A stretch of 64,000 nt of DNA. Origin: Thioalkalicoccus limnaeus. Its GTDB lineage: Bacteria > Pseudomonadota > Gammaproteobacteria > Chromatiales > Chromatiaceae. Positions 9,561 through 17,259 of the stretch are shown here, piece by piece. The notes under the pieces were generated by a model, which saw only the letters and a list, made by a program, of their open reading frames with translations, was not told the DNA's origin and ran no database searches. The stretch spans positions 1 through 64,000 of the forward strand of contig NZ_JBDKXB010000014.1 of the NCBI RefSeq assembly GCF_041197575.1, in the 5' to 3' direction. A program made the translations under genes and the position numbers. Each line of letters begins with the position of its first letter. Position 1 is the first letter of the stretch.

Positions 9561-9587
9561 ATTCGATTCCCGTTTTCGGAATCGAAT
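9561..9587. promoter_or_regulatory. Perfect 10-bp inverted repeat
   Basis: ATTCGATTCC (9561-9570), seven-base spacer, GGAATCGAAT (9578-9587), beginning five bases after the Fic fragment stop. No T-run follows, so an intrinsic terminator is unlikely. It could be an operator or a recombinase or attachment-type site at the edge of the decayed region. Confidence 0.4.
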
Positions 9588-9665
9588 CAGATTCGTTGGG
9601 AGATTCCTCTTGGTATTCGCCCGGGTGTAAGCGGCAACTGGCCGGCGTTATCGTGCCGCCGAAGG

Positions 9666-9740
9666 TTCCTGGCGCCGTTGCTGGAGCGCGGCGAAGCCCC
9701 GTTCCACAAGGAGGGCACCCACCGCCGCATCCGTCACCAG
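9666..9740 (+). pseudogene. Excisionase-type HTH fragment
   Basis: Twenty-five codons read FLAPLLERGEAPFHKEGTHR and then RIRHQ. This matches the wing of excisionase/MerR-like DNA-binding proteins (FLxKLLExGExPFHKVGTHRRIR). Both ends are missing. It marks the last mobile-element debris before the intact lipocalin gene. Confidence 0.5.
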
Positions 9741-9752
9741 CAGGAGCCGGCC

Positions 9753-10313
9753 TCAGGGTCCGGCGACCTCGCCGCCCTGCGGAGTCCGAACGAATTTATC
9801 CGGGTCGTAGCCGAAATCCTGCAACCGCGCCAGCCACTGCTCGACCCGCTCGGGCGGAGGATTCGGATCGCGCGCGAGCACCCAGCCGAAACGCCGGGTC
9901 GGATGGCCCACGAGCGCGTAGTCGTAGTCTTCACCTACCTCCATGACCCAATAGTCGCCAAGGTAGAGGCGGAGCCCGAAAAGACTGAAGAAGCTGACCT
10001 TCAGCTTGGAGTTGTGCTCCGGGTCCGACGGGCGGGCGACACCGGTGATCGACGCCGTGTTGCCCGACGAGGTCACGCAGCGGTTGGTCACCGAGATCAG
10101 CCCATCTTCGCGCAGCCCGTAGGTCGCGCGGGTGTCGCGCGCGCAGCCGCCCTGAAACATATTCGGCAACACGGCGATCTCATACCAATGCCCCAGGTAG
10201 CGTTCGACATCGACATGCTCTACGGTCGGCGGCGGCGCGGCCGCCGCCCGCCCGAGGAACAGGGCCAGGGCCGATAGGAGGGTGAGGCGGGTCGAGGTCT
10301 TGTTCGTCGTCAT
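9753..10313 (-). CDS. Lipocalin family protein (Blc-like)
   Basis: 186 residues. The start at 10313 has AGGAG upstream. The first about 28 residues form a signal peptide (RLTLLSALALFLGRAAAA) without a lipobox Cys. The lipocalin signature GHWYEIA (G-x-W) follows at about residue 43, with CARDTRATYGL, then a beta-rich barrel and YALVGHPTRRFGWVLARDP, as in bacterial lipocalins. These proteins bind hydrophobic molecules in the periplasm or envelope and aid lipid turnover. It is a single gene. It is intact and marks the return to conserved chromosome. Confidence 0.88.
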   Translation of the reverse strand: MTTNKTSTRLTLLSALALFLGRAAAAPPPTVEHVDVERYLGHWYEIAVLPNMFQGGCARDTRATYGLREDGLISVTNRCVTSSGNTASITGVARPSDPEHNSKLKVSFFSLFGLRLYLGDYWVMEVGEDYDYALVGHPTRRFGWVLARDPNPPPERVEQWLARLQDFGYDPDKFVRTPQGGEVAGP

Positions 10314-10808
10314 GTGGCTCCTTGAACTCGTATCTTTCCGGTCATCGCTGCCGTTGCAGCCGTCATCGTGCCGATCGCGAGGCAGGTTCACGGACTCGCC
10401 CCGGCAGTTCGGTACAGTGCCACGCCCAACCACGGGCCGGGCTCCGCGGCGTCCCGCCGAGTGGCGTCAGTATAGACCAGAGCCCCTCTCTTCCGGCGGC
10501 TGGCCGGTGTTCGACGGCCTTGCCGGAATGCATCACCGCGACCTGGTTCAGATCGGTCACCTGGTTGCTCGGAATCTGGGTGCACGCGACCACGAGCACA
10601 CCTCCCCGTCAAGCCCGTCCGCGAACCGAGCACGGCCAGCACGGGGTCACGGGCTGATTAGCGAGGATGGCTCATGTTACCGTAGAAACACGCGAGCGGT
10701 AGCGACCCGATGCGGGCGGAGGCCTGCCCGCACGGTCGACACCCTTCTCGCCTTGCCGATGGCCGGGTAACGGCCGCACGAACGTTTTCTCGATGCTGTG
10801 GATGAACG
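10314..10808. other. 495-base intergenic region
   Basis: No gene is convincing. A short minus-strand frame near 10580-10600 reads LVVACTQIPSNQVTD, a lipobox-like start (VVAC), but lacks a downstream domain. The 5' flank must hold the lipocalin promoter on the minus strand, and the last 60 bases the promoter and leader of the MFS gene. No obvious terminator is seen. Confidence 0.35.
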
Positions 10809-12065
10809 ATGACGGAACACCTCCCGATTACAACCAAGGCCCTCTTGATTGGTGCAGGGCTGCTGTTCGCCGCCGGCGCAATGCTGGGTCTGACACTCCC
10901 GATCCGGGCTGAGCTCGAAGGGTTTCCAACCTCGTTGATCGGTCTGATCGGGAGCGCCTTCGCCGCTGGTTATGTCGCTGGCTGTCTGTTGGTCCCGCGG
11001 CTGGTCGCGCGAGTCGGTCATATTCGCGTGTTTGGCGTCATGGCGGCACTGGTTGCCATCACGGCTCTGCTCAATATCCTGTACGTGTCGCCGCTGGCTT
11101 GGATACTCGTTCGGGCCATGACCGGCTTCGCCTTCGCCGGCGCGACCATGATCATCGAAAGCTGGCTGAGCGAAAGTGCGACCAGCAACAACCGGGGGCG
11201 TGTCTTTGCCCGCTACATGGTCGTCAATCTCGCCAGCTCGGTGTTCGGCCAGCTCGCCGTCATGACCTTCCAGCCCGGAGGGTTCGAGCCCTTCGTCGTG
11301 GTCGCGATCCTGGCGGCACTGTCCCTCGTGCCGACAGCCCTGAGCTCGAGCCGCGCCCCCAACCCACTACACGAGGTGAGGCTGGATTTCCGCCGACTGA
11401 TTCGGGTGTCACCGGTCGCCGTCGTGGCTTGTGCCGGCGTCGGTCTCACCAACGGCGCCTTCGGCACGCTCGCGCCTGTCTACGGCAACACCATCGGGCT
11501 GGATGTCTGGGCCGTCGCACTGCTGGTGGCTGGTGCCATTGTCGGTGGTGCCTTGATGCAGGCGCCGATCGGCTGGCTATCGGATCGACTGGATCGCCGA
11601 TGGGTCATCATGGGCATCGCGCTGACCGGCGCAGCGCTGGCCTTCGTGATCTTCAGCGCGGATCTCCGCGAGCCCGTCACGGTGATTCTCCTGGTGGCCG
11701 CGCTCGGCGGCGCCATGTACACCATCTATCCCGTCGCGGTCGCGCACGCTAACGACCGCGCCGCGGAGGGGGATTTCGTGGCCGTTGCCAGCGGCCTGTT
11801 GCTCATCTTCGGAGCCGGGGCCACATTGGGTCCGGCCATCGCCGCGCCGCTGATGCAATTCGGTGAACCGAGTTGGTTGTTCCTATTCCTCGTCGGCACC
11901 TACGGCCTGATGGCGATGCATGCGTTCTGGCGCACGCGCATCTCTCCACCGGCGATCGAAAGCGTTCACGGCTACGCTGTCATCGAGCCGATTCAAGGGA
12001 CGACTCAAGAGGCCATGTACCTCGACCCGCGCGCCGATCAACAGGACGCCGACAGCGCTCGATGA
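10809..12065 (+). CDS. MFS transporter, YcaD-like
   Basis: 418 residues with twelve predicted membrane helices in two halves and a cytoplasmic loop at about residues 180-200 (ALSSSRAPNPLHEVRLDF). The second helix pair shows GSAFAAGYVAGCLLVPRLVARVGHIR, the MFS motif A region, and the fifth FAGATMIIESWLSESA, typical of the YcaD/YfkF-like branch. The substrate is unknown. The C-terminal 35 residues are hydrophilic. It is a single-gene unit, converging with the fba end of the Calvin block. Confidence 0.85.
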   Translation: MTEHLPITTKALLIGAGLLFAAGAMLGLTLPIRAELEGFPTSLIGLIGSAFAAGYVAGCLLVPRLVARVGHIRVFGVMAALVAITALLNILYVSPLAWILVRAMTGFAFAGATMIIESWLSESATSNNRGRVFARYMVVNLASSVFGQLAVMTFQPGGFEPFVVVAILAALSLVPTALSSSRAPNPLHEVRLDFRRLIRVSPVAVVACAGVGLTNGAFGTLAPVYGNTIGLDVWAVALLVAGAIVGGALMQAPIGWLSDRLDRRWVIMGIALTGAALAFVIFSADLREPVTVILLVAALGGAMYTIYPVAVAHANDRAAEGDFVAVASGLLLIFGAGATLGPAIAAPLMQFGEPSWLFLFLVGTYGLMAMHAFWRTRISPPAIESVHGYAVIEPIQGTTQEAMYLDPRADQQDADSAR

Positions 12066-12154
12066 TGATGGCTCGGTTGCTTCGATGATCGCGTCCGCGG
12101 GGTACGGCGCCCAACGCGCCGTACCCCGCGGGCTTCGGATCTCGGGGACCGGGC

Positions 12155-13219
12155 TCAGTTGACCTTCGGATCGAGCTCGCCCTTCTCGTAACGGACGGTC
12201 ATCGCCTCGAGCGAGATCGGCTTGATCTTCGAGGCATTGCCGGCGGTGCCGAAGGCCTCGTAACGGGCGCGGCAGATGTCCTTCATCGCCTTCGTCGCCG
12301 CGGCCAGGTATTTGCGCGGATCGAAGTTCGACGGGTTCTCGTGCAGGTTCTTGCGGATCGCGCCGGTCGAGGCCATCCGCAGGTCGGTGTCGATATTGAC
12401 CTTGCGCACGCCGTGCTTGATGCCCTCGACGATCTCCTCGACCGGCACGCCGTAGGTCTCGCCCATGTCGCCGCCGTACTGGTTGATGATCGCCAGCCAC
12501 TCTTGCGGCACCGACGAGGAGCCGTGCATGACCAGGTGGGTGTTCGGGATCCGCGCGTGGATCTGCTTGACCCGCTCGATCGCCAGGATGTCGCCGGTCG
12601 GCGGCCGCGTGAACTTGTAGGCGCCGTGCGAGGTCCCAATCGCGATCGCGAGCGCATCGACGCCGGTCCTCTTGACGAAGTCGGCGGCCTCCTCCGGATC
12701 GGTCAACAGCTGGCTGTGGTCGAGCGTCCCCTCGGCGCCGATGCCGTCTTCCTCACCGGCCTGGCCGGTCTCGAGCGAACCGAGGCAGCCAAGTTCGCCT
12801 TCGACCGAGACACCGCAGGCATGGGACATTTCGACGACGCGGCGCGTCACCTCGACGTTGTAGTCATACGAGGCTGGGGTCTTGCCGTCTTCTTTCAGCG
12901 AGCCGTCCATCATCACCGAGCTGAAGCCGAGTTGGATCGAACGCTGACAGACGGCCGGCGAGGTGCCGTGGTCCTGGTGCATGCAGACCGGGATGTGCGG
13001 CCACTCCTCGATCGCGGCGAGGATCAGGTGGCGCAGGAAGGGGGCGCCGGCGTACTTGCGGGCACCGGCCGAGGCCTGCACGATGACCGGCGAATCGGTC
13101 TCCTGCGCGGCCTCCATGATCGCGCGCATCTGTTCGAGATTGTTGACGTTGTAGGCCGGCACGCCATAGCCGTGTTCGGCGGCGTGATCCAGCAGTTGGC
13201 GCATCGAGATCAGGGCCAT
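12155..13219 (-). CDS. fba: Fructose-bisphosphate aldolase, class II
   Basis: 354 residues, the length of the CbbA/Calvin-type class II enzymes. It condenses DHAP with GAP (or erythrose-4-phosphate) reversibly. The zinc and active-site motif HQDHGTS is at residues 81-87; IGTSHGAYKF and VMHGSSSVP bind zinc and phosphate, and GVRKVNIDTDLR binds substrate. AGGAG stands upstream of the ATG. It is the last gene of the minus-strand order tkt-gap-pgk-pyk-fba; only 42 bases separate it from pyk, so co-transcription is likely. The enzyme serves both gluconeogenesis and the Calvin cycle. Confidence 0.96.
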   Translation of the reverse strand: MALISMRQLLDHAAEHGYGVPAYNVNNLEQMRAIMEAAQETDSPVIVQASAGARKYAGAPFLRHLILAAIEEWPHIPVCMHQDHGTSPAVCQRSIQLGFSSVMMDGSLKEDGKTPASYDYNVEVTRRVVEMSHACGVSVEGELGCLGSLETGQAGEEDGIGAEGTLDHSQLLTDPEEAADFVKRTGVDALAIAIGTSHGAYKFTRPPTGDILAIERVKQIHARIPNTHLVMHGSSSVPQEWLAIINQYGGDMGETYGVPVEEIVEGIKHGVRKVNIDTDLRMASTGAIRKNLHENPSNFDPRKYLAAATKAMKDICRARYEAFGTAGNASKIKPISLEAMTVRYEKGELDPKVN

Positions 13220-13261
13220 GATGGGTTCTCCTCGGTTGTCGGGTAGTGGGATGGGGGCTTG

Positions 13262-14710
13262 TCAGTCGTCGGCGAGCCGCCGATGCTCGCCGACGCGCAT
13301 GATCTTCATGATGTTGGTTTGACCTTCGACGCCGGATCTGTCTCCCTTGGTGATGATCACGAGATCCCCATCGCGGACGATGCCGTGGTCGAGCAGCACC
13401 TCGATCACGTCGCGGTTGACCTCGTGGATGTCCGCGTTCGAGACATCGAAGCTTACCGGATAGACCCCGCGAAAAAGCTTGACCTTTCTGCGGGTGGCAA
13501 TATGCCGCGTCGGGGCGTAGATCGGGATACCGGAGCTGATGCGGGACATCCATTTGACCGTGGAACCGGTCTCGGTCAACGCCGCGATCGCCTTGACGCC
13601 CAAATGATTGGCCGTGTACATCGTGGCCATCGCGATGGCCTCGTCGACGCGCCCGAAGACGGTGTCGATCCGATGCGTCGAGCGCCGCGCGCTGCGCTGC
13701 TTCTCGGCCTCCTCGCAGATCCGGTGCATCGCGTCGACGACCTTGACCGGGTAGCGCCCGATCGAGGTCTCCGCGGACAGCATCACGGCATCGGTGCCAT
13801 CGAGCACGGCGTTCGCGACATCGAAGACCTCGGCGCGCGTCGGGTGCGCGTTGGCGATCATCGACTGCATCATCTGGGTCGCCGTGATGACGACGCTGTT
13901 GCTCTCGCGCGCCCGACTGATCAGATCCTTCTGCACGCCGGGCAGCTCGGCGTCGCCGATCTCGACGCCGAGATCGCCGCGCGCGATCATGATCGCATCG
14001 GCCGCGGCGATGATATCGTCGATGCCGCTCAAGGCCTCGGCCCGTTCGATCTTCGCGACGATGCCCCCGGCCCCGCCGGCCTCGGTGAAGAGCTCGCGCG
14101 CGAGGCGGACGTCGTCGCCATTGCGAACGAAGGACACGGCCAGATAGTCGGCCCCGATCTCAGCAGCGAATCGGATATCGGCGCGATCCTTGTCGGTCAG
14201 CGCCGGCGCCGACAGCCCGCCGCCCTTGCGATTGATGCCCTTGTTGTCGGACAAGGGCCCGCCGATCAGCACCCGGCAGTGCACGGCTGCGCCGCGCACG
14301 GATTCGACCGTGAGCTCGATGGCGCCATCGTCGAGCAGCAGGGTGTCGCCGGCGGCCAGATCGGTGACCAGGTCCGGGTAGGTCGTGCCGACGCGGGCGC
14401 GATCGCCGCCATCGATCGGGCATTCGGCATCGATGATGAAGGCATCGCCGACGGTCAGGTCGACGGCCCCGTCACGAAATCGGCCGACTCGAATCTTCGG
14501 GCCCTGCAGATCGAGCAGCACGGCCACGTCGCGCCCGGCCGCCGCGGCCCGCTCGCGAACCCGTTCGGCGCGTTCACGATGCCGCACGTGGCCGTCGTGC
14601 GACAGATTGAGCCGCACCACGTCGACGCCCGCGGCAATCATCGCATCGAGCAGGCGTGGGTCATCGGTGGCCGGGCCTAGCGTGGCCACGATCTTGGTTC
14701 GTCTCGGCAT
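13262..14710 (-). CDS. pyk: Pyruvate kinase
   Basis: 482 residues starting MPRRTKIVATLGPAT; a GTG 14 codons earlier is possible, but GGAG sits 10 bases before this ATG. Motifs in order are VVRLNLSHDGH, LLDLQGPKIRVG, the catalytic Lys segment VAKIERAEAL, the Mg and substrate stretch DAIMIARGDLGVEI (about residues 235-250) and ITATQMMQSM. The C-terminal regulatory domain is complete. It converts PEP and ADP to pyruvate and ATP. It lies 63 bases downstream of pgk in the same block. Confidence 0.96.
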   Translation of the reverse strand: MPRRTKIVATLGPATDDPRLLDAMIAAGVDVVRLNLSHDGHVRHRERAERVRERAAAAGRDVAVLLDLQGPKIRVGRFRDGAVDLTVGDAFIIDAECPIDGGDRARVGTTYPDLVTDLAAGDTLLLDDGAIELTVESVRGAAVHCRVLIGGPLSDNKGINRKGGGLSAPALTDKDRADIRFAAEIGADYLAVSFVRNGDDVRLARELFTEAGGAGGIVAKIERAEALSGIDDIIAAADAIMIARGDLGVEIGDAELPGVQKDLISRARESNSVVITATQMMQSMIANAHPTRAEVFDVANAVLDGTDAVMLSAETSIGRYPVKVVDAMHRICEEAEKQRSARRSTHRIDTVFGRVDEAIAMATMYTANHLGVKAIAALTETGSTVKWMSRISSGIPIYAPTRHIATRRKVKLFRGVYPVSFDVSNADIHEVNRDVIEVLLDHGIVRDGDLVIITKGDRSGVEGQTNIMKIMRVGEHRRLADD

Positions 14711-14773
14711 TCGGGCAGTCTCCGGCCTCGTGACCGCCGCCGGCCGGGTCACGGCCAGCGGCGGACCGCGACC

Positions 14774-15955
14774 CTATTGTTTAGCGCGGGATTCGAGCAT
14801 CGCGACGGCCGGCAGGGTCTTGCCCTCGAGGTATTCGAGGAAGGCCCCGCCGGCCGTCGAGATGTAGGACACCCGATCGTAGATGCCGTACTTCTGGATC
14901 GCCGCGATCGTGTCGCCACCGCCGGCCAGCGTGAAGGCCGGCGTCGCGGCGATCGCATCGGCGATCGTCCGGGTGCCGGCGCCGAACTGGTCGAACTCGA
15001 AGACCCCGACCGGGCCATTCCAGATCACGGTGCCGGCCTGCGCGATGATGTCGGCGAGGGCCTGAGCGCTGTCGGGGCCGATGTCGAAGATCATGTCGTC
15101 ATCGGCGACCTGGTCGGCCGGCTTCAGCACCGCCGGCTCCTGTTCGTCGAAGCGCTTGCCGACCACGACATCGGTCGCGATCGGGATGATCGCACCACGG
15201 GCGGTCATCTTGTCGATCAATGCCTGCGCGGTCGGCACCAGATCCTTCTCGCACAGCGACTGACCGACATTCTTGCCGGTCGCCTTCAGGAAGGTGTTCG
15301 CGATGCCACCACCGACGACCAATTGATCGACCTTCTCGGACAGGGCCTCGAGCACCGTGAGCTTGGTCGAGACCTTCGATCCGCCGACGATCGCGACCAT
15401 CGGGCGCGCCGGATTGGCCAGCGCCTTGTGCAGCGCATCGAGCTCCTCGGCGAGCAGCAACCCGGCACAGGCAGTCGGTGCGAACCGGCCGACACCGTGC
15501 GTCGAGGCCTGTGCGCGGTGCGCGGTGCCGAACGCATCCATGACGAAGACATCGCACAGGGCCGCATACCGCTTGGCGAGATCCTCGTTGTCCTTGCCCT
15601 CGCCCTTGTTGAAACGCACGTTCTCCAACAGCACCAATTCGCCGTCGGCCACCGCCGGGGCCTGATCGAGATAATCCGCGACCAGACGCACCTCGCGGCC
15701 GAGCTTGGCCGCGAGATCCTCGGCGACCGGCTTCAGCGAGTTCTCCTCCGAATAGACGCCCTCCTCCGGTCGGCCCAGGTGCGACATCACCATGACCTTG
15801 GCCCCCGCCTTCAGGCAGTGCTCGAAGGTCGGCATCGAAGCACTGATGCGCGCGTCGGAGGTGACCCGGCCGTTCTTGACCGGCACGTTCAGATCGGCCC
15901 GGATCAGCACCCGCTGGCCCTCGAGGTCGAGATCGGTCAACTTGATGAAGGACAT
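14774..15955 (-). CDS. pgk: Phosphoglycerate kinase
   Basis: 393 residues from MSFIKLTDLDL; this start has AGAGAGG at good spacing and matches the E. coli start, while an ATG two codons earlier overlaps that site. Motifs are RADLNVPVKNGRVTSDARI, VMSHLGRP, VDAFGTAHRAQAST, the hinge region, GPVGVFE and TLAGGGDTIAAI. It transfers phosphate between 1,3-bisphosphoglycerate and ATP; in the Calvin direction it consumes ATP. It lies downstream of gap, separated by about 210 bases that contain a 12-bp hairpin. Confidence 0.97.
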   Translation of the reverse strand: MSFIKLTDLDLEGQRVLIRADLNVPVKNGRVTSDARISASMPTFEHCLKAGAKVMVMSHLGRPEEGVYSEENSLKPVAEDLAAKLGREVRLVADYLDQAPAVADGELVLLENVRFNKGEGKDNEDLAKRYAALCDVFVMDAFGTAHRAQASTHGVGRFAPTACAGLLLAEELDALHKALANPARPMVAIVGGSKVSTKLTVLEALSEKVDQLVVGGGIANTFLKATGKNVGQSLCEKDLVPTAQALIDKMTARGAIIPIATDVVVGKRFDEQEPAVLKPADQVADDDMIFDIGPDSAQALADIIAQAGTVIWNGPVGVFEFDQFGAGTRTIADAIAATPAFTLAGGGDTIAAIQKYGIYDRVSYISTAGGAFLEYLEGKTLPAVAMLESRAKQ

Positions 15956-16077
15956 TGGCATCCTCTCTAGTGCAAAGGGTTACGTCAGAAGAAAGCGATC
16001 TGGACAGCCACGCGGGCTGTCCGGATGGCTTTCACCGGCGGCACCGGGACGGGCCGCCATGAATCCCGCTGTCCCTA

Positions 16078-16106
16078 GGGACGCGCTGAGTCGTTCAGCG
16101 CGTCCC
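16078..16106. promoter_or_regulatory. Perfect 12-bp hairpin between gap and pgk
   Basis: GGGACGCGCTGA (16078-16089), loop of five, TCAGCGCGTCCC (16095-16106). No T-run follows on either strand, so it is more likely an mRNA-processing or stabilising element, or an attenuator, separating gap from pgk-pyk-fba expression. The structure is seen; the role is inferred. Confidence 0.55.
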
Positions 16107-16164
16107 GTGCGAGGCCGAAGCCCCATCGATCTTTGGCCACGAAGGCCAATGGATCAGCGTCTCC

Positions 16165-17163
16165 TTAGGCGACATGCTGGACCAGACGCAGCATATTGCA
16201 GGTGTAACCGTACTCGTTGTCGTACCAGGCGACGACCTTGATGAAGGTCCCGTCGAGCGCGATACCGGCCTCGGCATCGAAGATCGACGGGGCCGTGTGA
16301 CCGCGGAAGTCGGTCGCGACGACCTTGTCCTCGGTATAGGCGAGAACGCCCGCTAGGTCACCGGATCGGGAGGCCGACTTCATCGCCGCACAGATGTCCG
16401 CATAGCTCGCTTCCTTGGTGAGCTCGACGGTCAGGTCGACGACCGACACGTCCGAGGTCGGGACCCGGAAGGCCATGCCGGTCAGCTTGCCGTTCAGGTC
16501 CGGGAGCACCTTGCCTGCGGCCTTCGCGGCCCCGGTCGACGACGGGATGATGTTCTCGAGGATGCCGCGGCCACCGCGCCAATCCTTCTGTGACGGCCCA
16601 TCGACGGTCTTCTGGGTCGCGGTCGCCGCATGCACCGTGGTCATCAGGCCGCGCTTGATGCCCCAGTTGTCGTGCAGGACCTTGGCGACCGGTGCCAGGC
16701 AGTTGGTCGTGCACGAGGCCGCCGAGATGATCGCCTGGCCGGCGTAGGTCTTGTGGTTGACGCCATAGACGAACATCGGCGTCGCATCCTTCGACGGCGC
16801 GCTCTGCACGACCTTCTTGGCCCCGGCATCGATGTGTTTCTGGCAGGTCTCCTCGGTCAGGAAGAAGCCGGTGCACTCGAGCACGATATCGGCACCGATC
16901 TCGTTCCAGCGCAGATTCGCGGGGTCGCGCTCGGCGGTCAGGCGGATCGTCTTGCCGTTGACGATCAGGTTGTTGCCTTCAACAGCGATATCGCCGCGGA
17001 AATTGCCATGGACCGAATCGTATTTGAGCATGTAGGCCAGATAGTCGGCGTCGAGCAGGTCGTTGATGCCGACCACCTCGATGTCCGGAAAATCCTTCGC
17101 GATAGCGCGAAACGCCATCCGGCCGATCCGTCCGAAGCCGTTGATGCCAACTTTGATCGTCAT
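16165..17163 (-). CDS. gap: Glyceraldehyde-3-phosphate dehydrogenase, type I
   Basis: 332 residues. The N-terminal NAD(P) fold shows GINGFGRIGRMAFR. The catalytic Cys motif SAASCTTNCLAPV is at about residues 148-160, followed by TVHAATATQKTVDGPS and SSTGAAKAAGKVLP. The C-terminus (WYDNEYGYTCNMLRL) is standard. It interconverts 1,3-bisphosphoglycerate and GAP. GGAGTAGACACCC precedes the ATG. It is located 96 bases after tkt, as in the cbbT-gap-pgk clusters of autotrophic proteobacteria. Confidence 0.97.
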   Translation of the reverse strand: MTIKVGINGFGRIGRMAFRAIAKDFPDIEVVGINDLLDADYLAYMLKYDSVHGNFRGDIAVEGNNLIVNGKTIRLTAERDPANLRWNEIGADIVLECTGFFLTEETCQKHIDAGAKKVVQSAPSKDATPMFVYGVNHKTYAGQAIISAASCTTNCLAPVAKVLHDNWGIKRGLMTTVHAATATQKTVDGPSQKDWRGGRGILENIIPSSTGAAKAAGKVLPDLNGKLTGMAFRVPTSDVSVVDLTVELTKEASYADICAAMKSASRSGDLAGVLAYTEDKVVATDFRGHTAPSIFDAEAGIALDGTFIKVVAWYDNEYGYTCNMLRLVQHVA

Positions 17164-17259
17164 GGGTGTCTACTCCTGTTACGAGGGAAGAGTTTGAAGG
17201 GTTCGGCGGGCGGGGCAGCGGTCCCAGCCGCGCCCCGCCCGGCCATCATGTCGGCGCGG

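Noticed and set aside
10360..10600. Lipobox-like frame (LVVACTQIPSNQ) on the minus strand
   Set aside because: No following domain, start or RBS; likely chance.
16078..16106. Terminator between gap and pgk
   Set aside because: Perfect hairpin but no T-run on either strand; listed as regulatory hairpin instead.
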